The position numbers were made by a program, and so were the translations under genes. The notes beneath the pieces were generated by a model that searched no databases, had not been told where the DNA came from, and was given only the letters and a program-made list of their open reading frames with translations. From Gemmatimonadota bacterium (lineage in GTDB: Bacteria > Latescibacterota > UBA2968 > UBA8231): a DNA stretch of 40,736 bases. Positions 1 to 8,132 of this stretch are shown here, in pieces (within the stretch, counting starts at the first letter, position 1; each line of letters starts with the position of its first letter). Where the stretch lies: assembly GCA_009841115.1 (NCBI GenBank), contig VXML01000054.1:1-40736 (forward strand). The letters are read 5' to 3'.

Positions 1-1098
1 ATCGAAAACATGGGCACCGACTACAACGGTTTTAATCAGGTTTACCAGCAGGGCGCGACGCTGTCGCTGACGCCCTGCGTGGTGCGCATTCACACCAGCA
101 TTGGCGTCACTGGCGAATGCCTCGGCCCGCCAGTGCCCGAAAACGTCGCCCGCTACCTGCTCGGTCGGAATCCGTTTGCCCGCGAGCGGATTTACAACGA
201 TCTCAAGCGCGGTCTGCGCCACTCCGCCCGCACCGAAATCTGCGCCGTTGACGTGGCGCTCTGGGATTTCGCTGGCAAGGTGTACGGCGCACCTATCTGG
301 CAGCTTTTGGGAGGTTGGCGAAAGACCATCCCCGCCTATGCTTCGACCTACCACGGCGACGAAAACGGCGGCCTGAGTACGCCGGAGGCCTTTGCCGACT
401 TTGCCGAGCAGTGCGCGGAGATCGGCTATCCTGCGTTCAAGATCCACGGCTGGGGCAATGCTCCCATCGCCCGTGAGGTCGCCAATGTGCTCGCAGTTGG
501 CGAGCGCGTGGGCGACCGGATGGACCTGATGATTGATCCGGCCTGCGAATACGAGACGTGGGCGGACGCCCTGCGCGTGGGGCGCGCCTGCGACGAGGTG
601 GGATACTTCTGGCTCGAGGATCCCTACAAGGACGGCGGCGTGTCGATTTTTGCCCACAAGAAGTTGCGCGAGTTGCTCAAGACGCCGCTTCTGCAGACCG
701 AGCACATCTTTGGTCTCGAACAGCACGTGGACTTCATCGCCCACGGCGGCACGGACTTCGTCCGCGTCGGTACGTTTGAGGACGGCGGCATCACGGGCGC
801 GATGAAGGTTGCCCACGCGGCCGAGGGCTTTGGTCTCGACTGCGAGTTCCACGGCGGCGGCTTGGCGCACCGCCACTGCATTGCCGCCATCCGCAACACC
901 AACTACTACGAATTGGGCCTGCTCCATCCCCTAGTCAAAAATACCAAGCCGCCCGTCTATCTCCCCGAATTCACTGACGAGTTGGAAAACGTCGATGCCC
1001 AAGGCCATGTGCCCGTGCCGCAGGGGCCGGGTTTGGGCGTGGAGATGGATTGGGATTACATTGAAGGACGCAAGCGCGGCGAGACGGTGTTTGAGTAG
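1..1098 (+). CDS. Mandelate racemase/muconate lactonizing enzyme family protein, 5' partial
   Basis: Enolase-superfamily enzyme, expected to abstract a proton alpha to a carboxylate (acid-sugar dehydratase, racemase or cycloisomerase). The frame is open from base 1 and the N-terminal capping domain starts mid-domain, so the start lies outside the window; the first ATG is at 10. Counting from it, a K-x-H motif (K144, H146) sits where the family has its catalytic KxK. Likely Mg2+ ligands are D176, E203 (in a WLEDP motif) and E231, with H281 (EFHGGG) as a candidate for the other catalytic base. The ALWDFAGK segment before the barrel is typical. It precedes an aldo/keto reductase by 104 nt on the same strand, suggesting sugar-acid metabolism. 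The family is clear; the substrate cannot be read. Confidence 0.88.
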   Translation: MENMGTDYNGFNQVYQQGATLSLTPCVVRIHTSIGVTGECLGPPVPENVARYLLGRNPFARERIYNDLKRGLRHSARTEICAVDVALWDFAGKVYGAPIWQLLGGWRKTIPAYASTYHGDENGGLSTPEAFADFAEQCAEIGYPAFKIHGWGNAPIAREVANVLAVGERVGDRMDLMIDPACEYETWADALRVGRACDEVGYFWLEDPYKDGGVSIFAHKKLRELLKTPLLQTEHIFGLEQHVDFIAHGGTDFVRVGTFEDGGITGAMKVAHAAEGFGLDCEFHGGGLAHRHCIAAIRNTNYYELGLLHPLVKNTKPPVYLPEFTDELENVDAQGHVPVPQGPGLGVEMDWDYIEGRKRGETVFE

Positions 1099-1124
1099 GT
1101 TGCCGACCATAACGCATCACTTAC

Positions 1125-1160
1125 AAGATAATCCGCAGATGGACGCAGATAGACGCAGAA
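1125..1160. repeat. Dispersed CGCAGAT micro-repeat, copy 1
   Basis: AAGATAATCCGCAGATGG followed by ACGCAGATAGACGCAGAA. The unit (N)ACGCAGAT recurs within it. A 26-nt core differing at one position recurs at 16146-16171. Both copies lie between sugar-metabolism genes. It looks like a dispersed intergenic repeat rather than a gene-specific signal. Confidence 0.65.
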
Positions 1161-1202
1161 TAGGATGCACAAGACGATCCACATCAAAATAGGAGAATAT
1201 CC

Positions 1203-2057
1203 ATGCAGCGACGTCCCTACGGTACCACGGGTGAACATCTCTCTGTAATCGGCTTTGGCGGCATCGTCGTCAGCCAAGTGGAAGCGGCTGAGGCTGCTCG
1301 CTTGGTGGGGCGGGCCGTTGAGCGCGGCGTCAATTACTTTGACGTGGCCCCGAGCTACGGCAACGCCGAGGAGCGTCTGGGACCGGCCTTGGAGCCGTAT
1401 CGCAGCGATGTATTCTTGGCCTGCAAGACGACCCAGCGCACGCGGGATGGTGCTGCCGCTGAGTTGCGCCAATCGCTCAAGACTATGCGCACCGAACACT
1501 TCGATTTGTACCAATTACACGCCATGACCACGGATGAGGATTTTGCTGCGGCGACTGCCCCCGACGGAGCCTTGGCGGCGTTCGTGGAGGCCCGCGATCA
1601 GGGCTTGGTGCGCCATATAGGTTTTTCGGCCCACTCGGCTGAAATTGCCTTGCAACTGCTGGACTATTTCCCCTTTGACTCGGTGCTCTTCCCCGTCAAC
1701 TGGGTCAATTACTTCCGAGCTGACTTCGGCCCCCAAGTCGTGGCCAAGGCTCAAGAGCGCGGCACCGCCTGCCTGGCCCTCAAAGCCATGGCCCGTTCGC
1801 GCCTACCCCAAGGGGCACCCAAGCGCTACGCCAAATGCTGGTACGATCCCATTGACGAGCCGGAGCTAGCCGAGCTAGCTCTGCGCTTCGCCCTATCGCA
1901 ACCCATCACGGCCGCCCTGCCGCCCGGTGAGGTCTCCCTCTTTGAAATGGCCCTAGACATGGCCGACCGCCTCGCGCCGCTCACGGATGCCGAAGTGGAG
2001 GGCTTGCGGATTCGCGCCGAGGAGAATACACCGCTGTTTGAGTTGGCAGCCACCTGA
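1203..2057 (+). CDS. Aldo/keto reductase
   Basis: NAD(P)H-dependent oxidoreductase with an (alpha/beta)8 barrel, 284 aa. The catalytic tetrad is readable: D47 and Y52 (FDVAPSYG), K75 (ACKTTQ) and H106 (YQLHAM). GFGG near residue 17 and the ERLGPAL segment fit the family. The ATG is preceded by AGGAG at 1191-1195 with 7-nt spacing. It lies between the enolase-like gene and the DUF5069 gene (12-nt gap to the latter), so probably one transcript. The C-terminal cofactor segment is short and weakly conserved, so cofactor preference is open. Possible role: sugar or sugar-lactone oxidoreduction with the upstream enolase. Family assignment is firm, substrate unknown. Confidence 0.9.
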   Translation: MQRRPYGTTGEHLSVIGFGGIVVSQVEAAEAARLVGRAVERGVNYFDVAPSYGNAEERLGPALEPYRSDVFLACKTTQRTRDGAAAELRQSLKTMRTEHFDLYQLHAMTTDEDFAAATAPDGALAAFVEARDQGLVRHIGFSAHSAEIALQLLDYFPFDSVLFPVNWVNYFRADFGPQVVAKAQERGTACLALKAMARSRLPQGAPKRYAKCWYDPIDEPELAELALRFALSQPITAALPPGEVSLFEMALDMADRLAPLTDAEVEGLRIRAEENTPLFELAAT

Positions 2058-2069
2058 AAGGAGCAGATT

Positions 2070-2951
2070 GTGATTCCATTGGTCAGCACTCTCTGTCAAG
2101 GGCCGCTGGGCGTGGCCCAGCTACCGCGTCTATGGTGGAAAAACCTCCTGCACCAAGCCGGGCAGCTCGACGAGGACTATCCCTTTTGCAGCGGCGGTCT
2201 CGACAAATACGTGCTAGAGGTGCTGCGCATCGACCAAGATAGTGCCTTGCGTTTTTTGTGGGATCAGCGGCCTACCTACTTACAATTCGAGGAGTGGGTG
2301 ACCGCTGAAGGCACGTACGAGCCCAATCGCATCGCGCGCTGGAACAAGTCCTTGGTGCCGCGCACTCACTATATGCCGGCCAAAATCGACGAGACCTATG
2401 GGGATATAGGCTGGTCGCCGGAAGAGACGACCGAGGTGTCGGCCGTGCTGCTCAACTGCCTACAGGACTGGCACCTTTTTCATCGCCGCGTCTTCGCCCC
2501 CGATGCTCCGGGCCTGTCTGGGCCTGTGGCTCCTACCCTCAGCAGCATCGACCGAGGCCCGTTGGGCATCTGCCAACTGCCGCGCACGTGGCTCAAGACC
2601 TGCCTGCGCGCCAGGGGCTGGCTGCATCTCGACTATCCCGATTGCGCCGAAGGCAGCCTCGACCAGCGCTGCTTGCAAACCTTGCAGGTGGATCAGGACG
2701 CCGCCCTGATTTTTCTCCGCCAGACGTTGCCGACCTATCTCGACTTTGAGGCTTGGGTGCGGCGGCAGGGCACTATCGAGGAAGAGGCTGTGGCGGCCTT
2801 TAACCAGCGCCTGCTCGAACGCGAGCACATCGCCGCCAAGCAGGCCGAAATCCACGCCACCTTGCAGCGTCCCCCGACGTGGACTTCAGGGGTGCTGCTC
2901 AATCACTTAGAGGACTGGCACTACGCTTACGAGGGGTTGGTCGGGGGGTGA
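2070..2951 (+). CDS. Tandem-duplicated DUF5069 protein
   Basis: 293-aa protein made of two copies of one domain (about 1-148 and 153-293). Each repeat starts GPLG(V/I)xQLPRxWxK, continues with a LDYP-like segment and a (I/V)DQD(S/A)AL..(R/Q)PTYL.FE.WV block, and closes with VLLN.L.DWH. This pattern matches DUF5069, normally a single-domain protein of about 150 aa with no known biochemistry. GTG start at 2070 with AAAGGAG immediately upstream (2057-2063), 12 nt after the aldo/keto reductase stop, so translationally close. No signal peptide or membrane segment. No function can be assigned; neighbours suggest association with sugar metabolism. Confidence 0.82.
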   Translation: MIPLVSTLCQGPLGVAQLPRLWWKNLLHQAGQLDEDYPFCSGGLDKYVLEVLRIDQDSALRFLWDQRPTYLQFEEWVTAEGTYEPNRIARWNKSLVPRTHYMPAKIDETYGDIGWSPEETTEVSAVLLNCLQDWHLFHRRVFAPDAPGLSGPVAPTLSSIDRGPLGICQLPRTWLKTCLRARGWLHLDYPDCAEGSLDQRCLQTLQVDQDAALIFLRQTLPTYLDFEAWVRRQGTIEEEAVAAFNQRLLEREHIAAKQAEIHATLQRPPTWTSGVLLNHLEDWHYAYEGLVGG

Positions 2952-2977
2952 GCTTCTGCTCATTCTGATTCAGAGGA

Positions 2978-4381
2978 TCACTCTTTCGTTGTAGTCGGCA
3001 TCAACAGCGCGTCGATGGGGCCGCCCTCTTTGATGTAGTTGATAACTACGTCGCGGATCAGATCTTCTTCGAGCCACGCCGACTTGGTAGTCCCGATCAA
3101 TGACTCGCGCCGAGGTGGCTCGACGACGAAGGAATTCGTCGCCACGGTATAGAGATGATCGGGATCAAGTGCCGTGCCCACAGCGGTTAGTCGCTCCAAC
3201 AGTTCGCCGCCGATATTCTTCCCGCGAATCTGCACGATGGCGAGTTGATTGCCGAAGGGATGGATGTTCCAGATGTGACGGGCTGTAATGTTGCCCTGAT
3301 ACAAGCGATTCCGCACGCCTCCTTTGTTGTAGAAGCCAAGGTCCGAGCCGGACCGAGTCGCCAAGATGTGCTCTACGAGCATGTACATCTCCTCCTCGCT
3401 CCAGTCGCGCTCGGTGTGTCCGATGGTGACGTCGACCAGTTGGGAGACGCGATCTTCCCATTTGGCTACGATGGCAGCTACCTTGGGGTCCGGCTGTTGA
3501 AGTCGATCGTCAGCGGCGGGCACGACAAACCCCTCGACTTTTGTCACCTCTCCCGCCTCATGGTCGTAGAGCAATTGGACGTGGCCGACGTGCGATGTAT
3601 AAGCACCGGCGCGGACGATCGGGGTGCCTCTCACGATCTGAGGAGGACTGATGACAGTGTGGTTGTGGCCGCTGACAATGAGATCAATGTCGTCCACCGA
3701 TTCAGCTAAGGTACTGTCAGCAACATGACCGGCGTGGGATAGGAGGATGACGATATCGACGTGGGATTTGATCGAGTCAACGGCCGCACGGACGGATGCG
3801 ATTTCTCCGTCGAACGTCACTCCTTCGTTGCCTCGCGTCGTGGTAATGTCTCTGGTTTTCTGCGTCGTGACGCCGACGATGCCGACACGTAGGTCTTCCA
3901 AGCTCAGCGTTGCGAAAGGCGCGTCGGCGATCAGTTCGCCTGCGGGATTGCGCGCGTTCGCGCTCAGCAGGGGAAAGTCGGCGATATCGCGATAGGCGAG
4001 GATCTCGCGCCAGCCATAGTCAAACTCGTGGTTGCCGAGCGCGACGGCGTCATAGCCGACGGCTGTCATTGCCTCAAAAATCGGTCGCCCTTGAAAGAGG
4101 GTTGAGATGGGCGTGCCGGATACGCAGTCGCCGGCATCCAGAGCTAGCACCTTTGAGGAGCGGGCGCGTTCGCGGTTGAAGTACGTAGCGATGCGGGCTA
4201 GTCCGGCAGCTCGGTCGCCGTCGGGCGAGATGTAGCCGTGGAAGTCGTTGGTGTGCAGGACGACGAGGGTGTCGATGATGGAGAAGGCTGGGGCGGCCCG
4301 CAGGCAGAGTAGAGCCAATACTATGTGGAGGGACAATTGCCGAGTCTTCGGACGGAAAGACGCTCTTGATGTACGTTTCAT
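2978..4381 (-). CDS. Exported bifunctional metallophosphatase/5'-nucleotidase (UshA/CpdB type)
   Basis: 467-aa secreted phosphoesterase, expected to hydrolyse nucleotides or sugar nucleotides in the periplasm. An N-terminal signal sequence (about 1-34, hydrophobic IVLALLCL) is followed by dimetal metallophosphatase motifs: TNDFHG (D46, H48), LDAGD (D82-D85), LGNHEFDYG (N117, H118), LLSHAGH and VSGHNHT. The C-terminal substrate-binding domain carries the NxGGxR-like FYNKGGVRN and a HPFGNQL segment. ATG at 4381 has GGAGG just upstream. Last of four same-strand genes with Nudix, deoxyribosyltransferase-like and nitrilase-like products, together suggesting nucleotide scavenging. A partial sequence echo of this gene lies at 5067-5095. 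Exact substrate unknown. Confidence 0.9.
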   Translation of the reverse strand: MKRTSRASFRPKTRQLSLHIVLALLCLRAAPAFSIIDTLVVLHTNDFHGYISPDGDRAAGLARIATYFNRERARSSKVLALDAGDCVSGTPISTLFQGRPIFEAMTAVGYDAVALGNHEFDYGWREILAYRDIADFPLLSANARNPAGELIADAPFATLSLEDLRVGIVGVTTQKTRDITTTRGNEGVTFDGEIASVRAAVDSIKSHVDIVILLSHAGHVADSTLAESVDDIDLIVSGHNHTVISPPQIVRGTPIVRAGAYTSHVGHVQLLYDHEAGEVTKVEGFVVPAADDRLQQPDPKVAAIVAKWEDRVSQLVDVTIGHTERDWSEEEMYMLVEHILATRSGSDLGFYNKGGVRNRLYQGNITARHIWNIHPFGNQLAIVQIRGKNIGGELLERLTAVGTALDPDHLYTVATNSFVVEPPRRESLIGTTKSAWLEEDLIRDVVINYIKEGGPIDALLMPTTTKE

Positions 4382-4507
4382 TGATCCTCCGATCGTCGTG
4401 GGCGGTCAAAGTTTGTGGTGAAGCTAGGTCGGGTTAGAGGCGCGAGTGCTTGGCAGTCGGGTACTGCGTGTTGAGCGGTGCCGCCACTTCATCAACAGAA
4501 CGCGTGG

Positions 4508-4954
4508 CTAAGACGCCGGCCACGCTAGGTCAACTGCGAACGCTCCCACTGCAGTCAGTGGCCGCGACCGGGCTTGATCCTCGGTGCACCACTCGCAACG
4601 ATCCGTTGAACCGTCTTGCTCGAATCTGAGGTCGAGGAAGCTAACAGTAACATTGTAGATGATACCGACGTGGTGAACCGAGTTGTACGGACGCTCCACA
4701 CTTCTGGGGTACGTGTGTGAATACACCTCAGTGACTCCAATCGCCTCAACGTCAGCGATGCCCGTTTCCTCTTCCAATTCGCGGAGCAGGGCAGCCTTTG
4801 GATGCTCTCCCCACTCAATCCCGCCGCCTGGCATAGTCCATCTTCCTTGGTCCAGTCCGCTAGCCATGCGAACCAAGAGAAGCCGGCCTGACGGATCACG
4901 GCAAAACCCATAGGCCCCTATATAAACGCGCGGAGTATCGGAGGCTGAAGACAT
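4508..4954 (-). CDS. Nudix hydrolase
   Basis: 148-aa pyrophosphohydrolase of nucleoside diphosphates linked to another moiety. The Nudix box at residues 44-66 is a perfect GX5EX7REUXEEXGU match (GGIEWGE, then RELEEETGI). MPGGG just before it and a C-terminal half of strands complete the fold. ATG at 4954 has AAAGG upstream at about 9-nt spacing. It lies between the deoxyribosyltransferase-like gene and the 5'-nucleotidase on the same strand (126 nt to the latter), so a nucleotide housekeeping or salvage role is plausible. Substrate cannot be predicted. Confidence 0.92.
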   Translation of the reverse strand: MSSASDTPRVYIGAYGFCRDPSGRLLLVRMASGLDQGRWTMPGGGIEWGEHPKAALLRELEEETGIADVEAIGVTEVYSHTYPRSVERPYNSVHHVGIIYNVTVSFLDLRFEQDGSTDRCEWCTEDQARSRPLTAVGAFAVDLAWPAS

Positions 4955-5066
4955 TCTGCTCGCCTTTCTTGAAGGATTGGTTCGGGTGATTTCCGAGGAG
5001 AGACGCTCCTGTTCTTAGGCTCTTTGAGCCGCTTGTGAGACCGAACCCGGAATTAAACAGGCCCTC

Positions 5067-5095
5067 CAAGCTCAGCTTCGCGAAAGGCGCGTCAC
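5067..5095 (-). pseudogene. Short fragment resembling the internal part of the 5'-nucleotidase gene
   Basis: About 29 nt of this intergenic stretch match 3898-3926 inside the nucleotidase gene with two differences in the core. On the minus strand both read DAPFA(T/K)LSLE. Beyond these bases the similarity stops. It may be the remnant of a paralogous metallophosphatase gene or of a local duplication. Too short to exclude chance convergence. Confidence 0.35.
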
Positions 5096-5469
5096 CGTAG
5101 ATGACCAGCGACAGTCTGATGGTTTCTAACCCATATCACTTCTGGCAGAGAGCAGAATATCGGCGGCTTAGTTGGAAAGTTCTCGTTATCTCTGACAAAA
5201 ATGATTTTCTTGCCGAGTGCGATCGCCATGCCCAACTCGACCCATATACCGCCCGTTGACGATACTCCGTTCAATAGGACCAAAGCATCTGCGTCTCTTA
5301 GGTCATTGTAGTCATTGCGAGCACATAGATCTGGCTCTTTACCATCGTTCAGACCAAGGACCCAACGTGCGTTGCAAGTCCAGCCGCTCAGTCTTTCAAT
5401 TTCGCGTACCTTGTCCAGACTCCCCTGGCGGGTATTATAGGGTGCAGCTATGTAGAATTTTCCGCTCAT
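5092..5469 (-). CDS. Nucleoside 2-deoxyribosyltransferase-like protein
   Basis: 125 aa, close to the usual size of this Rossmann-like family, which cleaves or transfers the N-glycosidic bond of (deoxy)nucleosides and nucleotides. FYIAAPYN at the N-terminus binds nucleotide in relatives; DLRDADALVLL and STGGIWVELGMAIALGKKI follow, the latter carrying the expected nucleophile E78. IFCSLPEVIWV closes the domain. ATG at 5469; weak AAAG-rich ribosome site. Base composition is AT-richer than the flanks, like the next upstream gene. Lies between nitrilase-like and Nudix genes, suggesting nucleotide salvage or nucleotide-directed defence (inference). Could be a hydrolase rather than a transferase. 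Confidence 0.82.
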   Translation of the reverse strand: MSGKFYIAAPYNTRQGSLDKVREIERLSGWTCNARWVLGLNDGKEPDLCARNDYNDLRDADALVLLNGVSSTGGIWVELGMAIALGKKIIFVRDNENFPTKPPIFCSLPEVIWVRNHQTVAGHLR

Positions 5470-5519
5470 ATACTCTTTCTTTAGTCCTTTGGCTTCGTTG
5501 AAGTCTGATCTTATCGCAT

Positions 5520-6353
5520 TCAGTGGAAGGCATTTAGAGTTTGTGAACTTTCAGGGTAACACTCTTCGAGGAAGGCTCTGACAATCGCTGGATTTTTCGA
5601 CGAGTCCCATCCACGCCTTTCCTTGTCAGCTTCTGGTTCAATGTCGGCGATGAGCAAATCCTCAACAAACGGTTTCGACGAAGCAATTACCGCTCCATTG
5701 GGATCAATAATATTCGTTGATCCATAGGAAGCGAATCCGTCTTGGTGTCCCGCGACGTCAGCCGCTATAACGGTCAAGCCGTTCTCGACTGCCCGGGCGA
5801 TCTGAGCGCTTCTAGCCCTAGCTACTACATCGGCCTTGTTAAGCGGCAAGCAGTTGTTCGTGGGAACGAAAAGAACAGTCGCCCCTTTGGCTGCTATAAC
5901 CCGGGACGGCTCGATGTAATTGGTGTCGTTGCAGATGATGATGCCAAATGTCAACGATCCAAGCGTAAAGGTTGGCAGTTCGTCACCTGCATTATAGATC
6001 GAGCTGCGAATCGCCGGATACGCCTTTCGATATCGACCGAATACCTTACCGCGGTGAAAAATAATAGCTGTATTGTATAGCCCTGTGTTTGCCGACTCGG
6101 TAAAGCCAATAATCGTACTCACTGTCTCGCTGGTGAGAGGCGAAAGAAACTCCTCTAATTGACCATTTTCGATATTGAATGCGAGTTCGGCTGGCCTGTC
6201 GGAGTAATCTGCTAGGCCGCCAAGGACCGCCTCTGGACAGCACAGTATCTCGACGTCTTTGTCTTCACATACATCTATTTGTGTCCGTAAATAGCTCAAT
6301 GCTTCCATTGAACCATTCTCGAGCAGTGGTGCCTGATAGGCAGCAATCTTCAT
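5520..6353 (-). CDS. Carbon-nitrogen hydrolase (nitrilase superfamily)
   Basis: 277-aa cytosolic amidase/carbamoylase-type enzyme. The Glu-Lys-Cys triad is visible: E41 (CCPEAVLGG), K110 (GRYRKAYP) and C141 (IIICNDTNY). Length and the start MKIAAYQAP are typical. First gene of the minus-strand run leading to the deoxyribosyltransferase-like protein (50-nt gap), Nudix and nucleotidase, so substrates such as N-carbamoyl compounds from base degradation are possible but unproven. Lower GC than neighbouring genes, consistent with acquisition. ATG at 6353 follows a modest AGGA-type site. Family firm, substrate unknown. Confidence 0.9.
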   Translation of the reverse strand: MKIAAYQAPLLENGSMEALSYLRTQIDVCEDKDVEILCCPEAVLGGLADYSDRPAELAFNIENGQLEEFLSPLTSETVSTIIGFTESANTGLYNTAIIFHRGKVFGRYRKAYPAIRSSIYNAGDELPTFTLGSLTFGIIICNDTNYIEPSRVIAAKGATVLFVPTNNCLPLNKADVVARARSAQIARAVENGLTVIAADVAGHQDGFASYGSTNIIDPNGAVIASSKPFVEDLLIADIEPEADKERRGWDSSKNPAIVRAFLEECYPESSQTLNAFH

Positions 6354-6492
6354 GCGATAAATCCGATCCTGGTATGTTCTCCGACGGATACTTACTCTTG
6401 ATCGCGTCGGACCGCAGAGGCGATCCGCCTCCGCTGGGGAAGTGCAAGGGCATTCTCATTAACGTATAGCCCCTTCACAGCGTCAAGGTCTT

Positions 6493-6545
6493 CTTTTTAT
6501 CCCTCACAATTGTCAATAGTTAATAATTAATGCTTATTAGCCGCG
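6493..6545 (+). promoter_or_regulatory. AT-rich patch, candidate promoter region
   Basis: The 249-nt gap between divergent genes contains a markedly AT-rich stretch with TTGTCA at 6510-6515 and TTATTAG at 6534-6540, about 19 nt apart. This is the only promoter-like segment before the gene at 6603. Spacing is long and the -10 is imperfect, so this is a weak call. Confidence 0.25.
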
Positions 6546-6602
6546 AACATGCTTTTTGGGCACTTAGATTCATAACTTCCTTTAAAACGAGGAGGATACG
6601 CC

Positions 6603-8039
6603 ATGCGACAGCAGCGCACCATCTACTTTAACGACGCCCGGCACTACTACCTTTTTGCCTTTGAGCCGCCGATGGCGCTCGAAGACGCTTGGGTGCCAGT
6701 AGACGAGGTTGCAGGTACGGGGGTGGATACTTTTGCCTACGGGGTCGAGCGCGGCGACGGGCTTTTCTATCCGTCGCGGGTGGGGATGATGTTCGGAGCG
6801 GATATTCAGCCTTTTGAGCAGGCGGCCTATTGGCGCACTTGGCACAACATGCAGAGCCTGATCGAGCGCGGGTTCGACCCGCTGACGGTGCTCATTGATC
6901 GGGCACACGACCATAACATGGATTTCTGGGCCAGCTTGCGGATGGCCGCCTACGGGAATATGGATCCGGCTCACAGGCTGGCCGATGGCGGTGGCGGGCT
7001 GGCGCACGCGGAGGTGCGGGCGCACATATTGCAAGTGGTCGAGGAACTGGCGACTGAGTACGAAACTGATGGAATTGAGCTGGATTTTGCCCTGCCGGGC
7101 GGGGCACCGCGCATTTTGCGGGAAGAGGATGTGGAGGCGACGACGCCCATTTTGACCGACTACGTGGAGCAGCTCGCCGAGCGGGTGCGTGGGCAGCGGT
7201 CGGGCGTGGTTGGAGCGCGGGTGTTGCCCACCGAGGAGATGAATCGGGTGCAGGGGCTGGACGTGAGGACTTGGCTAGAGCGCGGGTTGGTGGATTTCTT
7301 GGTGCCGATCCGTTACGGCTATATGATCCTCGATGGGGACATGCCGATAGATTGGCTGGTCGAGGCGGCGCACGCGGCCGACGCGGCGGTCTATGGCACC
7401 TTGCAGCCCTACGTAGCTGATGAATCGGTTGGGGCCGAACGGGTTTGCCCCTCTCCGGCTCAGCTTCGTGCGGCAGCGATGAATCTGTTGGATCGGGGCT
7501 GTGACGGGCTGTACGCGTGGTTTATGCCTTGGCCCTTAGGAGACCGGGAGCGTAGCGCGCTGAGCGAACTAGGCAGTCGGGATCTGATGCAGGAGAAGGA
7601 CAAGCACTACGTGCTGGCGCGGCGGGCAGTGAGTGAGGAAAACCAGTACCCAGTAGCGCTGCCGATGGAGATCGCGGCCGACGACCGGGCGCAACATACC
7701 ATCCCCTTTTACTTGGCCGACGACGCGCAAGAAGGTCGCGTCAGTCAGGTGCTCTTGCGGATCAGGATCGTCGATCTGGTCTCGGACGACCGCTTGGAGA
7801 TTGCGCTCAACGGCCAATCGCTGCAAGAGGAGGTCTGCCGCCGCGAGTACGGCTATAAGGTCGTCCCGTATCAGGGCATGTGGCTGATTTTCGACTTGCA
7901 GGAGGTGCGGCCGCAGCAGGGGGCGAACCGCTTGGAGATTGCGTTGGTGGAGCGGCCGGACGATTTGGTGAGTCCGCTGAGAGTCACAGACGTGGAAGTC
8001 GAGGTGAAGTACCATCCACTGCCGACGGGGTTGGGATGA
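6603..8039 (+). CDS. Putative glycoside-hydrolase-like TIM-barrel protein with C-terminal beta domain
   Basis: 478 aa, no signal peptide. Residues about 5-330 look like a (beta/alpha)8 barrel of the GHL10/family-10-like type: a TDGIELDF strand near 155-162 with candidate acids E159 and D161, then DFLVPIRYGYM and a late CDGLYAWFMPWPLG strand. Residues about 350-475 form a separate beta-rich segment (QVLLRIRIVD, LEIALNGQ, RLEIALVER) resembling an accessory domain. ATG at 6603 has GAGGAGG at 7-nt spacing. Followed by two terminators, so likely monocistronic. I recognise the architecture but not a specific family, so polysaccharide or glycoside hydrolysis is inference. Cytoplasmic location suggests oligosaccharide substrates. 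Confidence 0.6.
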   Translation: MRQQRTIYFNDARHYYLFAFEPPMALEDAWVPVDEVAGTGVDTFAYGVERGDGLFYPSRVGMMFGADIQPFEQAAYWRTWHNMQSLIERGFDPLTVLIDRAHDHNMDFWASLRMAAYGNMDPAHRLADGGGGLAHAEVRAHILQVVEELATEYETDGIELDFALPGGAPRILREEDVEATTPILTDYVEQLAERVRGQRSGVVGARVLPTEEMNRVQGLDVRTWLERGLVDFLVPIRYGYMILDGDMPIDWLVEAAHAADAAVYGTLQPYVADESVGAERVCPSPAQLRAAAMNLLDRGCDGLYAWFMPWPLGDRERSALSELGSRDLMQEKDKHYVLARRAVSEENQYPVALPMEIAADDRAQHTIPFYLADDAQEGRVSQVLLRIRIVDLVSDDRLEIALNGQSLQEEVCRREYGYKVVPYQGMWLIFDLQEVRPQQGANRLEIALVERPDDLVSPLRVTDVEVEVKYHPLPTGLG

Positions 8040-8049
8040 GACTGAATTT

Positions 8050-8077
8050 AGCCGGGAGCCTCGTTTCCGGCTTTTTT
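8050..8077 (+). terminator. Rho-independent terminator after the glycoside-hydrolase-like gene
   Basis: Stem AGCCGG (8050-8055) pairs with CCGGCT (8067-8072), followed by a T run to 8077. It starts 10 nt after the stop codon at 8039. Confidence 0.85.
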
Positions 8078-8088
8078 ATAAGTTCCAG

Positions 8089-8121
8089 AGACCGCGGGCT
8101 TATTGTCTGCGGTCTTTTTTT
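8089..8121 (+). terminator. Second terminator hairpin, directly before the ABC operon start
   Basis: AGACCGC (8089-8095) pairs perfectly with GCGGTCT (8109-8115), followed by T run 8116-8121. The ribosome site GGAG (8122-8125) of the gene at 8133 follows at once. Either a backup terminator with little room for a promoter, or an attenuator for the ABC genes. Confidence 0.8.
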
Positions 8122-8132
8122 GGAGATAACCG

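Noticed and set aside
6265..6459. 64-codon minus-strand frame upstream of the nitrilase-like gene
   Set aside because: Overlaps the nitrilase start out of frame and shows no conserved motif or good ribosome site.
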